DNA from: Wuchereria bancrofti
Lineage: Eukaryota > Nematoda > Chromadorea > Rhabditida > Onchocercidae
NCBI GenBank assembly: GCA_005281725.1
Contig: SSBO01000012.1
Location: forward strand, 22,979,942-23,043,941
DNA length: 64,000 bases
Direction: 5' to 3'
Shown here piece by piece: positions 1 through 12,700 of the stretch. A program made the position numbers and the translations under genes. Each line of letters begins with the position of its first letter. The first letter of the stretch is position 1. The notes below the pieces were generated by a model. It saw only the letters and a program-made list of their open reading frames with translations. It searched no databases and was not told where the DNA came from.

Positions 1-1749
1 TTTTCTAATGGGAAATATCTTTTAGTAAAAAAAAAAAAAAAAAAAGAAAGAAAGAAAGATGAATTGTTTATTTCTCAAAATTTTTTCTTTTCAAAGAAAA
101 GATTGAAATAATACCAGGATCAAATATAATTCAAAGAATGCCATTCTTAGTTTGTAAATTATTTATTGTTCATTCAAATCTTCTTCTAACTTTTCTTTAG
201 TCTTTCTTTTTCCCCTTTTTTTTTATTTTAATAATAAATTGATAAATAAATTGAAACTTTTTCAAGTTTAGCTTTTAACATTATAAATTTAAGCAAAATC
301 TAAAATTCATCATTCAGATGCCATTATCAATCATTTTAAATTTTACTTTTTTTTTATTTTTTTTTTTAAATTATGAAATTTTACTAAAATAGCTTACATA
401 AATGTCAAATTGTTAAAAGTCGATAATCGATAAAACCATTTCAAAGCTATCTCTGCTTTTCAAGTAATACTATTATTACTAATAGCTAAAGAGTTCTCAT
501 CTTATTAAGTTTTTTTCGTTTCATAGAAATTTTGGAAAAGTTTCAAATTTTTGATGAATAAAATTTTGGCATTATAACATTCTGACAATTAAGCGAAAGA
601 TAATTATTTAAAAAAAAATAGCGAAATTATGGTTCTGTTACGTTATTTTATATGATAATATAATACAACGAACTTTTCTTATCACTGTGCTACAAGTGAT
701 TAACTGTTGATTAATTCTTTGTATCTTTACAATGAAGAAAAAATCTGTTTTAATAAAATTGAATTCTTTCAAAAATCTTTAAAAAAATTAAATTCTTTGA
801 AAAAAAATTCTAAATTCTTTAAAAAAAAAAATAAAATTTCTAAATGCAATTAATTTCAATAAATTTTTAGTTCTTATGAAATGGCTACTGTTATTTTCAT
901 TTATTCATAATTATTATTATTATTATTATTAATTACAATGTTATTAATTACTGCTATTATATATGCCAGCCGGTAGTGCAAATTCAATGTCTTTGCATTT
1001 TTTCTGGTTTTTAAAGTTTTTTATTTCGTATTCAAATTTTTATGAAATAATTTATTATTTTTTTTTAATTAATTACAAAGTGATTTATGAGTAGAAAATA
1101 ATATCAATTGAAATTATTAATATTTATAACGACAATTTGTTAATGATATGACACGGATTAGTATCATTTGAGAGATTTGTTCGAAAAGTGTTATCCAATA
1201 TTAGCTTAGTCTCTTCCATTTTTCAAACTTACCATTAATAAAATTAATTTTCACTGTTTACTTTTTTGATTAAATTTTTCCAAAAGATCAGAAAAACGTA
1301 TTTCAAATTCATATTATAGTGTAAAGTGAATTTATCTCTTCTAATAATTCATTTATTGCAAAACGATTTGAATTTAAATATTAACCCTTTATAACGAACA
1401 AAACATTTCAAAAAAAAAAAAAGATAATGCGACTAATTTACACTCATAGAAATTTAAATAAATAATTTTTCCTCAAAAAAAGAAGAAGGAGAAAACAACG
1501 GCAATTTAAATGCAAAATTTTTAAATTAATAAGAAAAGGTTTTTTTTTTTTCTTCTAATATCATCTTACTTTTGGAATAAATAATTTTAATTATATATTA
1601 AAATTAACATAAAATACTTCAGTCATATATATTAAATGTCCGTTTTAACTTTTTAAGTAAGAAAATTTATTTACATATTCAATGCTTAAATTAAAATATT
1701 TTGCTCTAATTCTTTCTTTACATATATTCCCATCGGTGATTTTGCTGTT

Positions 1750-2091
1750 ATTTAAGTTTTTATTTTGTTGTCTGTGATATCATTGTTGATAACGGTTTAA
1801 TTTCATTTTTTGAAAATATATAAAAAATAATAAAAGCTGCAAATACTAAACGATATAAAATCAATCTTCTTTTGTCAGTCTTTCAAAACAAAAAAAAACG
1901 ATGTGAAAAACAATTCTATTTCGTAGAAAAATAATTAATTTCAGCTAATATCCAAACATTTTAATCAATGAAAACAGATATTGAGAAGCTGCAAGGAGAA
2001 AGATTAGATTTATATAAAGAAAGATTAAATAATTAAAATTAGAATAAAAATAATGGTTTAATTTAAGTTTTTATTTTGTTGTCTGTGATAT
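1750..2091. repeat. 31-bp direct repeat, two copies 311 bp apart
   Basis: Positions 1750-1780 and 2061-2091 are identical over 31 bases, both containing the core TTTTGTTGTCTGTGATAT. Outside these bases the flanks diverge. Origin is unknown; it may be the remnant of an old local duplication. Confidence 0.6.
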
Positions 2092-3964
2092 ACTGGTGAT
2101 CTTATCAATGAATATATTATCAAGATATTGTTGGTGAACTTTCAACTTATCACTTTAATCATGAGCAAATAATAATAATAATAATATTAATAATTAGATT
2201 TATGATATTAATGAAAAAATAATAAATAAGACAAATTGCTTCACATCAAAAAAAAACAAGCAATAAAATTTATTAATTGATATCTTGATAATCTTTGATC
2301 ATGTGATAAAGCAAAGTGTTATAATAATAATGAATATATTATCAACAAATTTTTAACTTATCATTCTAATCATACAATCATTCATTCTTAAACAACTGTC
2401 TTATTAACTCAAAATAACTTAGCATTGAGATTGAAATCAACTTGAAGGCATATTATTGTCAAATATAAAAATGATTGAGTGAGTATTCATTTTCATATTG
2501 ATATGACATTTTGAAAATTACAACTCGAACATTTAGCATGTAAATGCATAAAAAACTACAATTCTCAAAAACTCAATAGTTTGTGGAATTTTTGTCATCA
2601 AATTCAATTAAAATTTTAATAGCAAATATGCATGCAAATTTTATTGCCTCTATTAAAATATATACTTAAAAAAAGCACTCATTTCTCTTTTTTTTTGCAT
2701 TATATTACAAAGATATTTGTTTGTCGTAATCATTTATTATCAATTCATACATATATTTGATTTATCAAGATAATAGATATTGTGATAAATATACTCAAAG
2801 AAATTTAGGAGATATCAAAATTTAGGAGATAGATATTGTTAATACTTCTAGTATCTATGAATAATTTTAATGAAATTAAAATATTTCACTTTTTTTTTTA
2901 CTTAATATTTCTATTTATTTATTTTTTCCTTAATAATTTTTCAAATATCATGTTGCAATGCAAATTTTACATTATTTTTTCTTGCTTTTTCTTTCATTTG
3001 TTTGTTAAATTTAAATCCATTTTAATATTTAATCACTAGAAAACTAGTTAGAATTATTTCTTTATTTTGAAAATCATACAGTTTAGCAATATTTTTGTTT
3101 AACAGTATACTATTTCAATAGCGTAATTAATAATTTAAATAATTAGCAATAGTTTGACAATATACTATTTCATTTCTGTTTTTTCTTTTCTTTTTATATA
3201 AATATCTGATGTTTATGAAATAGCAAGAATTATTTTCATTATTGATAGTTGGCAGTTAATCGTGACATGAATTGTTTTCACTGTGAAATTTTTAGCGATT
3301 TTAAAACATTTGCAATTAAACGATCATTTTTCCTAACATTTGATAAAAAGTATCGACTCTTATCATTTTTAAGTATTTTGATAAATTTGCAACAAAACTT
3401 AGCAAATAATTTTGAATATAATGAACAATCAGTTTAAATCTTTAAGTGCACCGTATTCTAAGCACTATAACATAATCAGATCATTTAAATATTAAATAAT
3501 TTTTATTTTCTCGTATATGTTTATTTTACTTACTTACAATTTAAAACATTTATGGTATAGTATTTTAGAGTATTTCACTTAGAAATATTATGCACTAATT
3601 ATATAAACATAGTCATCTCTGTATTTTTCTAGCTTCATTCACTTGAAAATTTCATTTCATTTAAAAGTCAATGGAGTAGGAAAAAAATATATATATATGT
3701 CGAAAATTAGAGTGAGAATTTCGTGCTTACTTTAATTTTTCATTGAAGATTGATTATTGGACAGCGCAAATATTAGTGTGTCGTGTGTTGTTGTTAAATG
3801 TTGCGTGTCATAACTAATAACCAATTTATTCGGTTAAATTCATTATATCAATTGGTTTTTATTTCATTTATGTAGGCATAAATCAAAAAACAATCTACAT
3901 TAATACTAATATCAAACTTGGTAATGATATGGTACCTTAAACTACTGAATATGATACCTATTAC

Positions 3965-4026
3965 AGTAAGAGGAATAGTACGGTATTCCTACAGTAAATT
4001 ATTACAGTACTAAGTTTTACAGTATG
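3965..4026. repeat. cluster of four TACAGTA heptamers
   Basis: TACAGTA occurs four times within about 60 bases, in the contexts ATTACAGTAAG, CTACAGTAAA, TTACAGTACT and TTACAGTATG. The spacing is irregular, so this is not a simple tandem repeat. It could be a cluster of protein-binding sites, but no factor can be assigned from sequence alone. Confidence 0.35.
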
Positions 4027-6773
4027 ACCTCAATGCATATAATAATAGAAAATAAGAACTAAAGAATTTCGATAATTTTGTAAAATGAACGGATTATTTA
4101 TTTCTTTTTTTATGAAATTTGAATGTGTGAAAAAAAAAATAAGGATGGATAACATATTTCATGATATTTTTCTCGTTGATATTAATATCATGATGTATGT
4201 TAAAGTATTGCTAAGCTAGCCTAGGATATTTGTCTAACAAGCTTGTTCAGTTATGCCAAACTAATTTATCGTTGGATTTTCTTGGCTTACATACTACTCT
4301 TTCCTTCAGATAACATTTAGATAATTTAATGTTAGCATAAATTATCATTTTGGCTGAATTATACTTGAAAATTTCATCATTCGTTCAAAACTTTAAAATT
4401 GAATTAATTCTTTTTTTGTCTTGTTTTGCATGAAGTGTACTTTAGTTTTTCTTTTCTTTTATAATTAACAGACAATAATTGCATTCCTTTTCTGATTTGT
4501 TACTTATTATTCAATGTAAACTTTTCATTTTGAAAAGCCGTAATTATAAAACTTTTCATTGTTGGAGAGAGAGAGAGCGATAAAATTGAAGTTTCAAAGT
4601 AAGACTAGTTAAAGAATCTTTTGATTGCAAAGATTCTTCTTAAACTTTTGTCACTTTCACTATAATGCGTAGTTTTTAAATTTATCCTATGATAACCTAA
4701 ATTATCAATATTATAATCGATGATACAGTTTATATAACTTATATTTACTGTTCACAACTGTAATAATTTCAATCAGTCAATACATATGTAATAATTCACT
4801 ATTAATTCATTAACAGCAGTCATTACTATTTTTCATTGCATTAGTTTTTTTTTTTTTCAAATTGTTTTATCTTTTCTTTTTTTTTTGGAAGATAGATAAT
4901 AGCCCATCATTGATAATAATTATAATAAATGATTAGAAGAGCATTGAAAAGATAATTGAATAGTTAGAGGTGGGAAAAAAAAAGATAATTCCAGTTAGAG
5001 AATTAAAAAAGTTTATAATTCTTTAAACTTTGACACAAAATGAGGGAAAGAGGAATGGATGAGATGAGAAAGTAAAAAGGAGAGGGAAGAGGAAGCACAT
5101 ATCAAAATGAATATTTATGAAATACTTAGTAGCAAATATTGAACAGATCGAGAAGGCGTGGTGGTAGTGAAGATGTAATGGTTACCATGGTTAATAATTT
5201 AAAGTTTGTTTGAATAGCAATCAGTAAAATATGCCACACCTCTTAAGTATTTACTAATGCTAACTAATGTGCAATAGTAGTTATTGTTGACTTCATTACT
5301 TTTACTAATTTCTTTTTTCAATAAAAAAAAAAAAGAAATTTTTTTTTACTTATTTTAAAAATAATAATAATAGAAAAAAAAGGAGGGAGAACAATGAAAT
5401 TACTAGTTAAATTTGAAGTTTAAACTTTAAATATGAAAAATGTTTGTAACAAAATGCTCTAACTAATTTATTTCATGTTAAAATTAAATTTAATCTTTTT
5501 GATTATGTTTCAAATTGCAAGCATAATATTTAATTTTGAAATAAATTAATTAGAAAATAGCATGAAAAGTACATGATTGTAATTAAGGATTGGAATCAAA
5601 TATCGAATTTTATATCGAAATCATTCATTCATCAGTTAATTCATAGCAATCGTGCAGCTATCATTTCTTTGTGATGATTTGATTCCAATTCATAATTTTA
5701 TTAATCAATTAACAAAATCATTTAGCTTTAAAATCTGATCTAAACAGCTAAAGCTTAGAATTTTTTTAAGAAGGAAAAGAAAATGAAATATTTATCAAAT
5801 GAGTTTGCAATTTTTTAAACTGAATTTTGTATATTTCATTTGCAACATTATGTGATATAAAATCAGTAATTCAAATTCATGTAAGTTTTGAGCTGTTTCA
5901 TTATTTCATCATTTTCCTATTACAAAAATTAATTTTAAATGTAAAATATACTTTAATATTTAAACAAATAGTTACCTCAATTTTTTAGCAGCATTATATC
6001 TAAAAGAAAAAAATATTTTTTATTTTTTTTAGAAGAAAAAGAAGGAACAAAAGTAATATATCAAGAATATTTGCTTTATTAGTATTTGCAAAAATAGATA
6101 AATAATAAAAATAAATAAGTGCATAAATTTTTTTTTTTTCTTCATATCATCGGAACAATCTATCTTCGCAATAGAATTTACTGAATTTTTATCATTTTGC
6201 TTGAAAAATTTATGAATTTTCTTTTTTTTTTTTCAACTAATAGTAAAAAGAAATATTTTTCATAAATATAAATCTACTAAATCTGTGTCATTTTAAGATT
6301 ATTTTCAACATTCATCTCTATCTTTCATATTTATTATAATTTTGTTGTTTAACTTTTTTTCACTTCTTTAATCATTTAGCTATTATTTACATTTTAATTT
6401 GTTACTGCTATTAACGATATTGTTGCAAAAGCATTACTAATAAATTAAATATATTCCAATCAAACAAATTAATATTTTAAAAAATAAAAAAAAAAAATGA
6501 GCAAATTTTTTCGTTGTGATAATAACTGCTAAAAATAATCTAATCAATTTCTTTCTCTTTTTTCAAAAAAAAAAAGATGCAATCGATAATTTTTGATTAT
6601 TTTTAATTTAAATTATGCATATGTAAAAAAAAACTTTTTTTTAGCATGTTGAAACAAAGAATTAGCACAAAGGTAATATTTAATGATATGTGTGAATGAT
6701 TGTAAATTTTTAATTTATTTATCACTATTTCAATTTTTCGCTTTCTTATCACCGCTAATCATATGATATCAAA

Positions 6774-9700
6774 ATGATTGAACATATGAAAATTAGCGTG
6801 AATTTTTCAGATTGTGCTAGATTAACGGGTGATAAAAATTTGAGATCTCTCAATATGAATAATGATTCTGAGAGACGAAAAATATCAGGTGGTGGACGAA
6901 TGGGTCGACGATTTACGCTTAATCCATTAATTTTTGCTAAAGAGGAACGTGAATTAAGGCGACAATCATTGGCGCAATTGAAATTATCATATTATCCGAA
7001 AAATGCGCATCGTAAGTTTTATTTAACATTTTTTTTTTTTTGTTACATTATCAATGGATTTAGTATTCAATTATGCTTAAATAATCAGCACAAATATGAA
7101 ATTAAAATTATTTTATTGAAAAATAATTATCTAAGTAATTGAGCAATAATGGAAATTACGTAGTTGATTGCTTAATTTAGCAAATTATGTTCTAAATTAT
7201 AATACTTGTAATTACCATAATTAATTTAACAAATTACGTCATAAGTAGAAAATATATTTCTCAGTGATTAAATAAAATGTCTCAATGCTATTTGTAATTT
7301 AAGTTTAATCAAGCATTGAATCATTCCATTTTTAATTAACAGAAAAATTTCTCATAAATTTTCATTTATATATTTTATATGCTTAATCGTTTTTTATTTC
7401 TTTTTTTTTAAATTTTATAATTTAATACAATAATTTACTTTTGCATAAATTAATCTCATCATATGAAGTTTAATTAAATGCTGAAATAAGACAATTAAAT
7501 GAAATAAAACTGTAATAGATTAATTGTTCATAATCTGTTAATGTATTCCAAGAATTACAATTAATAAATTAGCCTAATTAATATTAAAAGTTTTAATTAA
7601 CCACTGCAAAAATTTTCCATTTAAACACCTGTTAATTACTAATTGCTAATTTAAAATCTCGATTTTTCCATGTATTTAAAATACATTGAAATTTAAATTA
7701 CAATGATATGTATGAAATTACGAAATAATCGTTAAACATGAAATCAAAGAATAATAAAATTTAATATTAAGCTTAAAAAAAGCAAAGAGAAAAAATTAAT
7801 TAGTTATAATTGAAATTGATTGAAAGAACATCTGTAAAACTTTTGTAAAAAATATTCTTCATTAATGTTTATCAAAATTTGCAAATGATATTTTATGCTA
7901 ATCTGATAACTCAAAACTATAGAAACGAAATTATGAAATTAAAATTAAAAGGAAAAATAAAATCAAAGATGAAAAAAAAATCAAATTAAAATAAAAATCC
8001 AATTTTATATTATACATAAGCTGCGAATATATTTCAAAAAAAAAAAAAAGAAAGTTACGTTAACTTTATTTTTGAAAATATTATTTCATACGTATACATT
8101 TAAAATATTTATTCATTAAATCTTTTAATTTAAATCTTAAAAAAGAAAAAAAAAAAACAAAAGCAAAACTTTTTTAATGGAAATATCCCTATTACTTAGT
8201 AATTTGATATGTTTTTTTTATGACGTAACTTGTTACTTATGCAAGTTTAACATCCGTAAATTTTTTTTTTTTTTTTAAAGTATAAAAGTAAAACTTTTAT
8301 TCGGCTTTGAACAATCTTTCGCAAATGAAATGAAAAAGAATAATTTGTTTTGCAATGAATAGATTCACTGACTCGTTCCGGATTTTCTTTTTTCCTTCCG
8401 GTTTTTGAATTAAAACAATTCTATTGTTAATTAATACATAAAAAAAAAACAGTGAATTAAAATTAATTGTGCTATTAAATCATTTCTTTCACACTTACCC
8501 ATTTCATTTATTTATTTAAATTTTTTTTTTTTTTGTCTTATTACTTTACTTTTTAAGTTAAATTTTTGAAAGATTGCATATGCATACTTAGTAGCATAAT
8601 TTTAGTGAAAATTTGAGCATTTTAAATTATTACTTATGAAATATTCAATTCAAATTTTTACGTTTGTCAATTCAATCAGACATTTACGCATGAATAACGA
8701 TGGATGATAGATCAAATGCAACAAAAGATTGTTAAAATTTGATTATGAATGAAGAATACTCTGATAAATTTTACAACTAAACAAACTACTAACTTTTTAA
8801 CTTAAAAATAAACTAATTTTCTAACTTAAAAATAAACTAAATATCAGAAGATCTCTATGATAGATAGCATTAATAAATTTTTGATCGAAATTTTCTTTTC
8901 TTTTTTTTAATTCAATTAATTTTAAATGAATAAATTTTAGTGCAAATTATTTGCATTTTTCAAATAACTTCAAATAAACTTCATCAATTGATATTGTAGT
9001 GTTATTGCAGTTGCAAAGCATTTGCTATCTATCGTATTTCAAGTTTAAATTAAATTTTAGTAATATTGCGAAAATAACATTTAGTAGCAAAAATACGAAT
9101 TTTCCCATCAATTTCAAATAGCATTAAATTTTGGCTTTTTTTTTTTTTTTGCAAATAATCATAAATTTTGGCCTTTTCATATAGCAACATTAATTTGATC
9201 ATATAAATAAAATTGATAAAAAATATTTTGAAAATAAAATTATTTTTATTCTCAAAAAAAAAAAATAAATAAATAAATAAATAAATAAAAGCTAAGCTAA
9301 GAATTGCATGCAAAATAAAAGTTAAACTAAGAGCTAAACATGCAATTGAATTACGAAAACGGAATTTATTGATGAAATACTAAAAATGTGGATGATATAG
9401 ACATATTTGAAGAAATTGAAATGATGTGATTAGTGTTTCTTACATGTGACATATTATGCGACATGCGACACGCAATAATCTGACATATTATGCGACATGC
9501 GACACGCAATAATCTGACATATTATGCGACATGCGACACGCAATAATCTGACATATTATGCGACATGCGACACGCAATAATCTGACATATTATGCGACAT
9601 GCGACACGCAATAATCTGACATATTATGCGACATGCGACACGCAATAATCTGACATATTATGCGACATGCGACACGCAATAATCCTTTTGCGTGAGATAA

Positions 9701-12700
9701 TTTTATAAAATAAATGAATGATAATTATTTGGCATATTTTATAAAATTAATGTAACATTTTGAAAGGATAATATTAAAACATAATTTGTTATTTATATTT
9801 ATAATACTTAAAGGGAATTTATTAAATAATTTATATTTAAGAAAAAAATAATAATATTTGAAGATAATTTAATATTTACATTTGTAATATTTAACGATAA
9901 TTTGTTATTTACATTTATAATACTTAAAGGGAATTTGAAAAAATAATATTTAAAGTTAATTTAACATTTATATTTTTAATATTTAAAGATAATTTGTTAT
10001 TTGTATTATTTAAATTTGTATTATTTATATATTTTATTATTTGTGTTTATGATATTTAAAGAGAATTTGAAAAAAATAATATTTGAAGATAATTTAATAT
10101 TTATATTTGTAATATTTAACGATAATTTGTTATTTACATTTATAATATTTAAAGGGAATTTGAAAAAAATAATATTTAAAGATAATTTAATATTTATATT
10201 TGTAATATTTAAAGATAGTTTGAATAATATTTAAAGGTAATTTGATATATATTTATAATATTTAAAGATAATTGATTGTCGTTTTTTTTTCTTCTTTTTT
10301 TTATTTTCAAATTTGTCGAATTATTTATCTTAAAGAAAAGTGTTATTTAATATCGCCAAGGATATTTTTCAAATGAAAATAAATTAAGCAATTTCAATTA
10401 AACAAAATGTTAATTTTGAATGTGAATAAGTTTTATTTGTGCTAAACATTTCATTTTCACCATAAATTTTAATGAAACTTTTATTTGTTAATATTTTGAC
10501 ACATTTTATTTGTGTAGCAATTTTAATTCTAATAAATTACTGTTAAGATTTTTTTTTTCCTTTATCAAATAATTAAAATTAAATATGAAAAATTATTTAA
10601 AAGTGAACAAAATAATTGAAATATAAATAAAAATAATTATTAATAACAAATAAATGAATAATTTAATGTTTTACTGTGTCATTTTAATAAAATTTTCTGT
10701 TGCAAAATTTTTAACAATTTCTTTTCTTTTCTTTTTTGTTTAAAAAAGAAATGTATTTCCGTTTTCTTTGCTTGCAAAAAAAAAAAGAAAGAAAAGTATT
10801 GACGAAATTACAATCAATTTTATTAGAGACAATTTAATCAAAGACAAATCTTATAAACTTGAACTTTTTTATTTTTTTGCGTCTTCTTTTTTTCTTTCAT
10901 TTCCAGCGCTTTTATTAAATTTAACTTTGTTTTTTTTTTTTTTGAATGGATTGATTATTTGCATAATAAATTATGTTTGCTTTTTTCATTTACAAAAAAT
11001 GATGAAAGTGTAGATAAATAAATAAATAAATAAACAAATAAATAAATAAGTAAATAAATGATTAATTGAAAGCACAGTACATATTTTTAGTATATATACA
11101 CTTTTTTTTTGAAATTTTTTCATGAAAAATTTATGAATAATATATTTTCCCATCTTTTTTTTGATATTTTTTTGATAATTTTTTTTCATGAAAAATTTGT
11201 AATAACTTTTTTCTCATTAAAGAGCAAAAACTTTTGATTGTTTACTATTTACCTTGTTTACTTGCTATTATACTAATTGTTTGAAATTCTAATTATATTT
11301 TAGCGGATACTTATGATAGCGGTGTTGGATTTTGTGGATGGTTTATTATTATGCTTACCTGGATTATACTTTTTTCCACATTTCCCATATCTGTTTGTTT
11401 CTGTCTTAAGGTAATAATTACTTAAAATAACATTTAAATTAAAAAAAAAAAAAGAAAACTTTGAAATATCATTACTCAGTTGCAAAAAATATTAGAAAAT
11501 AAATAATGTTTGAGTAAGAATTACAAATTTATATCCTCAAATTTGATAACTTTTTTTTAAAAAAACGATGAAGAAAATTTAAAAAATGAAAAGTAGTGAA
11601 GAGAAATGAAATTGAAAAAAAAAAAAAAAGTTTTTATTTATAGGTGGTGCGAGAATATGAAAGAGCTGTAATATTTCGATTGGGTAGGTTAATTGGTGGT
11701 GGCGCAAAAGGTCCAGGTAATAGTAATTTGACTTTTTTTTTTTTTGTTTTCACATTTAATAAATTAGAAAAGTTTTTTTTTCTCAAATTTTATGTTTTAT
11801 TTGAAATTATAATTGTTATATTATCAATAATAAAATATTAATCATTATTTTCATTAATATTTCAGGAATATTTTTTGTATTACCATGTATAGAATCATAT
11901 GCTAAAGTAGATTTACGTACGGTATCATTTAATGTACCACCACAAGAAGTTTGTTTTTTAATTAATTTTATCAATTATTAATTCCATTACTTATTAAAGT
12001 GTTTTCCTTTTTTTTTTATAATTTCTAAAATTATTTATTAAAAATGATTGCATTAATTAGTTAATAGATTAAAGTTCATTAATGATAAATAATCATAAAA
12101 AAAAAAAAATAAATCACATGTAATAATAACATTGTACGTAAAGCTTTAAAATTTAACAGTTGCTGCAAATGAAATAATGATGGATTAGTAGTGCCTGATA
12201 AGAGATGTATAATAATACTGATAAGTGATATCTAATAATGCTGGGTACAATAATGCTAACAAGTAATATCTAATAACGCTGATAAGTGATACCTAATAAT
12301 GCCAATAAGTGGTGTCTAATAATGCTGGTAAGTGATACCTAGTAATGCTGATAAGCGATACCTAATAATGCTGATAAGTAGTGTCTAATAATGCTGATAA
12401 GTGATACCTAATAATGCCAATAAGTGGTGTCTAATAATGCTGGTAAGTGATACCTAGTGATGCTGATAAGCGACACCTAATAATGCTGATAAGTAGTATC
12501 TAATAATGCTGATAAGCGATACCTAATAATGCTGATAAGTAGTGTCTAATAATGCTGATAAGCGATACCTAATAATGCTGATAAGTAGTGTCTAATAATG
12601 CTGATAAGTGATACCTAATAACGCTGATAAGTGGTGTCTAATAATGCTGGTAAGTGATACCTAGTAATGCTGATAAGCGATACCTAATAATGCCAATAAG

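Larger units (their letters stand above)
1..6773. other. AT-rich gene-poor region upstream of the stomatin-like gene
   Basis: No credible coding exon was seen on either strand. The short open frames near 2836-3039 and 3249-3437 are phenylalanine, isoleucine and asparagine rich, as expected from AT-rich DNA, and match no family I recognise. The stretch has many A or T homopolymers, an (ATT)n run near 911-930 and a purine-rich block near 5040-5100. It may include promoter, 5' untranslated sequence or undetected upstream exons of the gene that starts at 6774. Confidence 0.6.

Noticed and set aside
2836..3437. Two short open frames upstream of the stomatin-like gene
   Set aside because: Composition follows AT-rich DNA (Phe, Ile, Asn, Leu), with no motif, no splice context and no family resemblance.
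5589..5689. 13-bp inverted repeat (ATTGGAATCAAAT / ATTTGATTCCAAT) as a possible miRNA precursor
   Set aside because: The loop is about 75 bases and pairing inside it is weak; expected by chance in AT-rich DNA of this length.
9447..9684. Possible CRISPR-like array
   Set aside because: The 34-base units are directly adjacent with no spacers, there are no cas genes, and the host is a eukaryote.
10001..10234. 77-codon open frame
   Set aside because: It lies wholly in a ~33-base tandem repeat and encodes repeated IFKDN-type blocks, with no domain.
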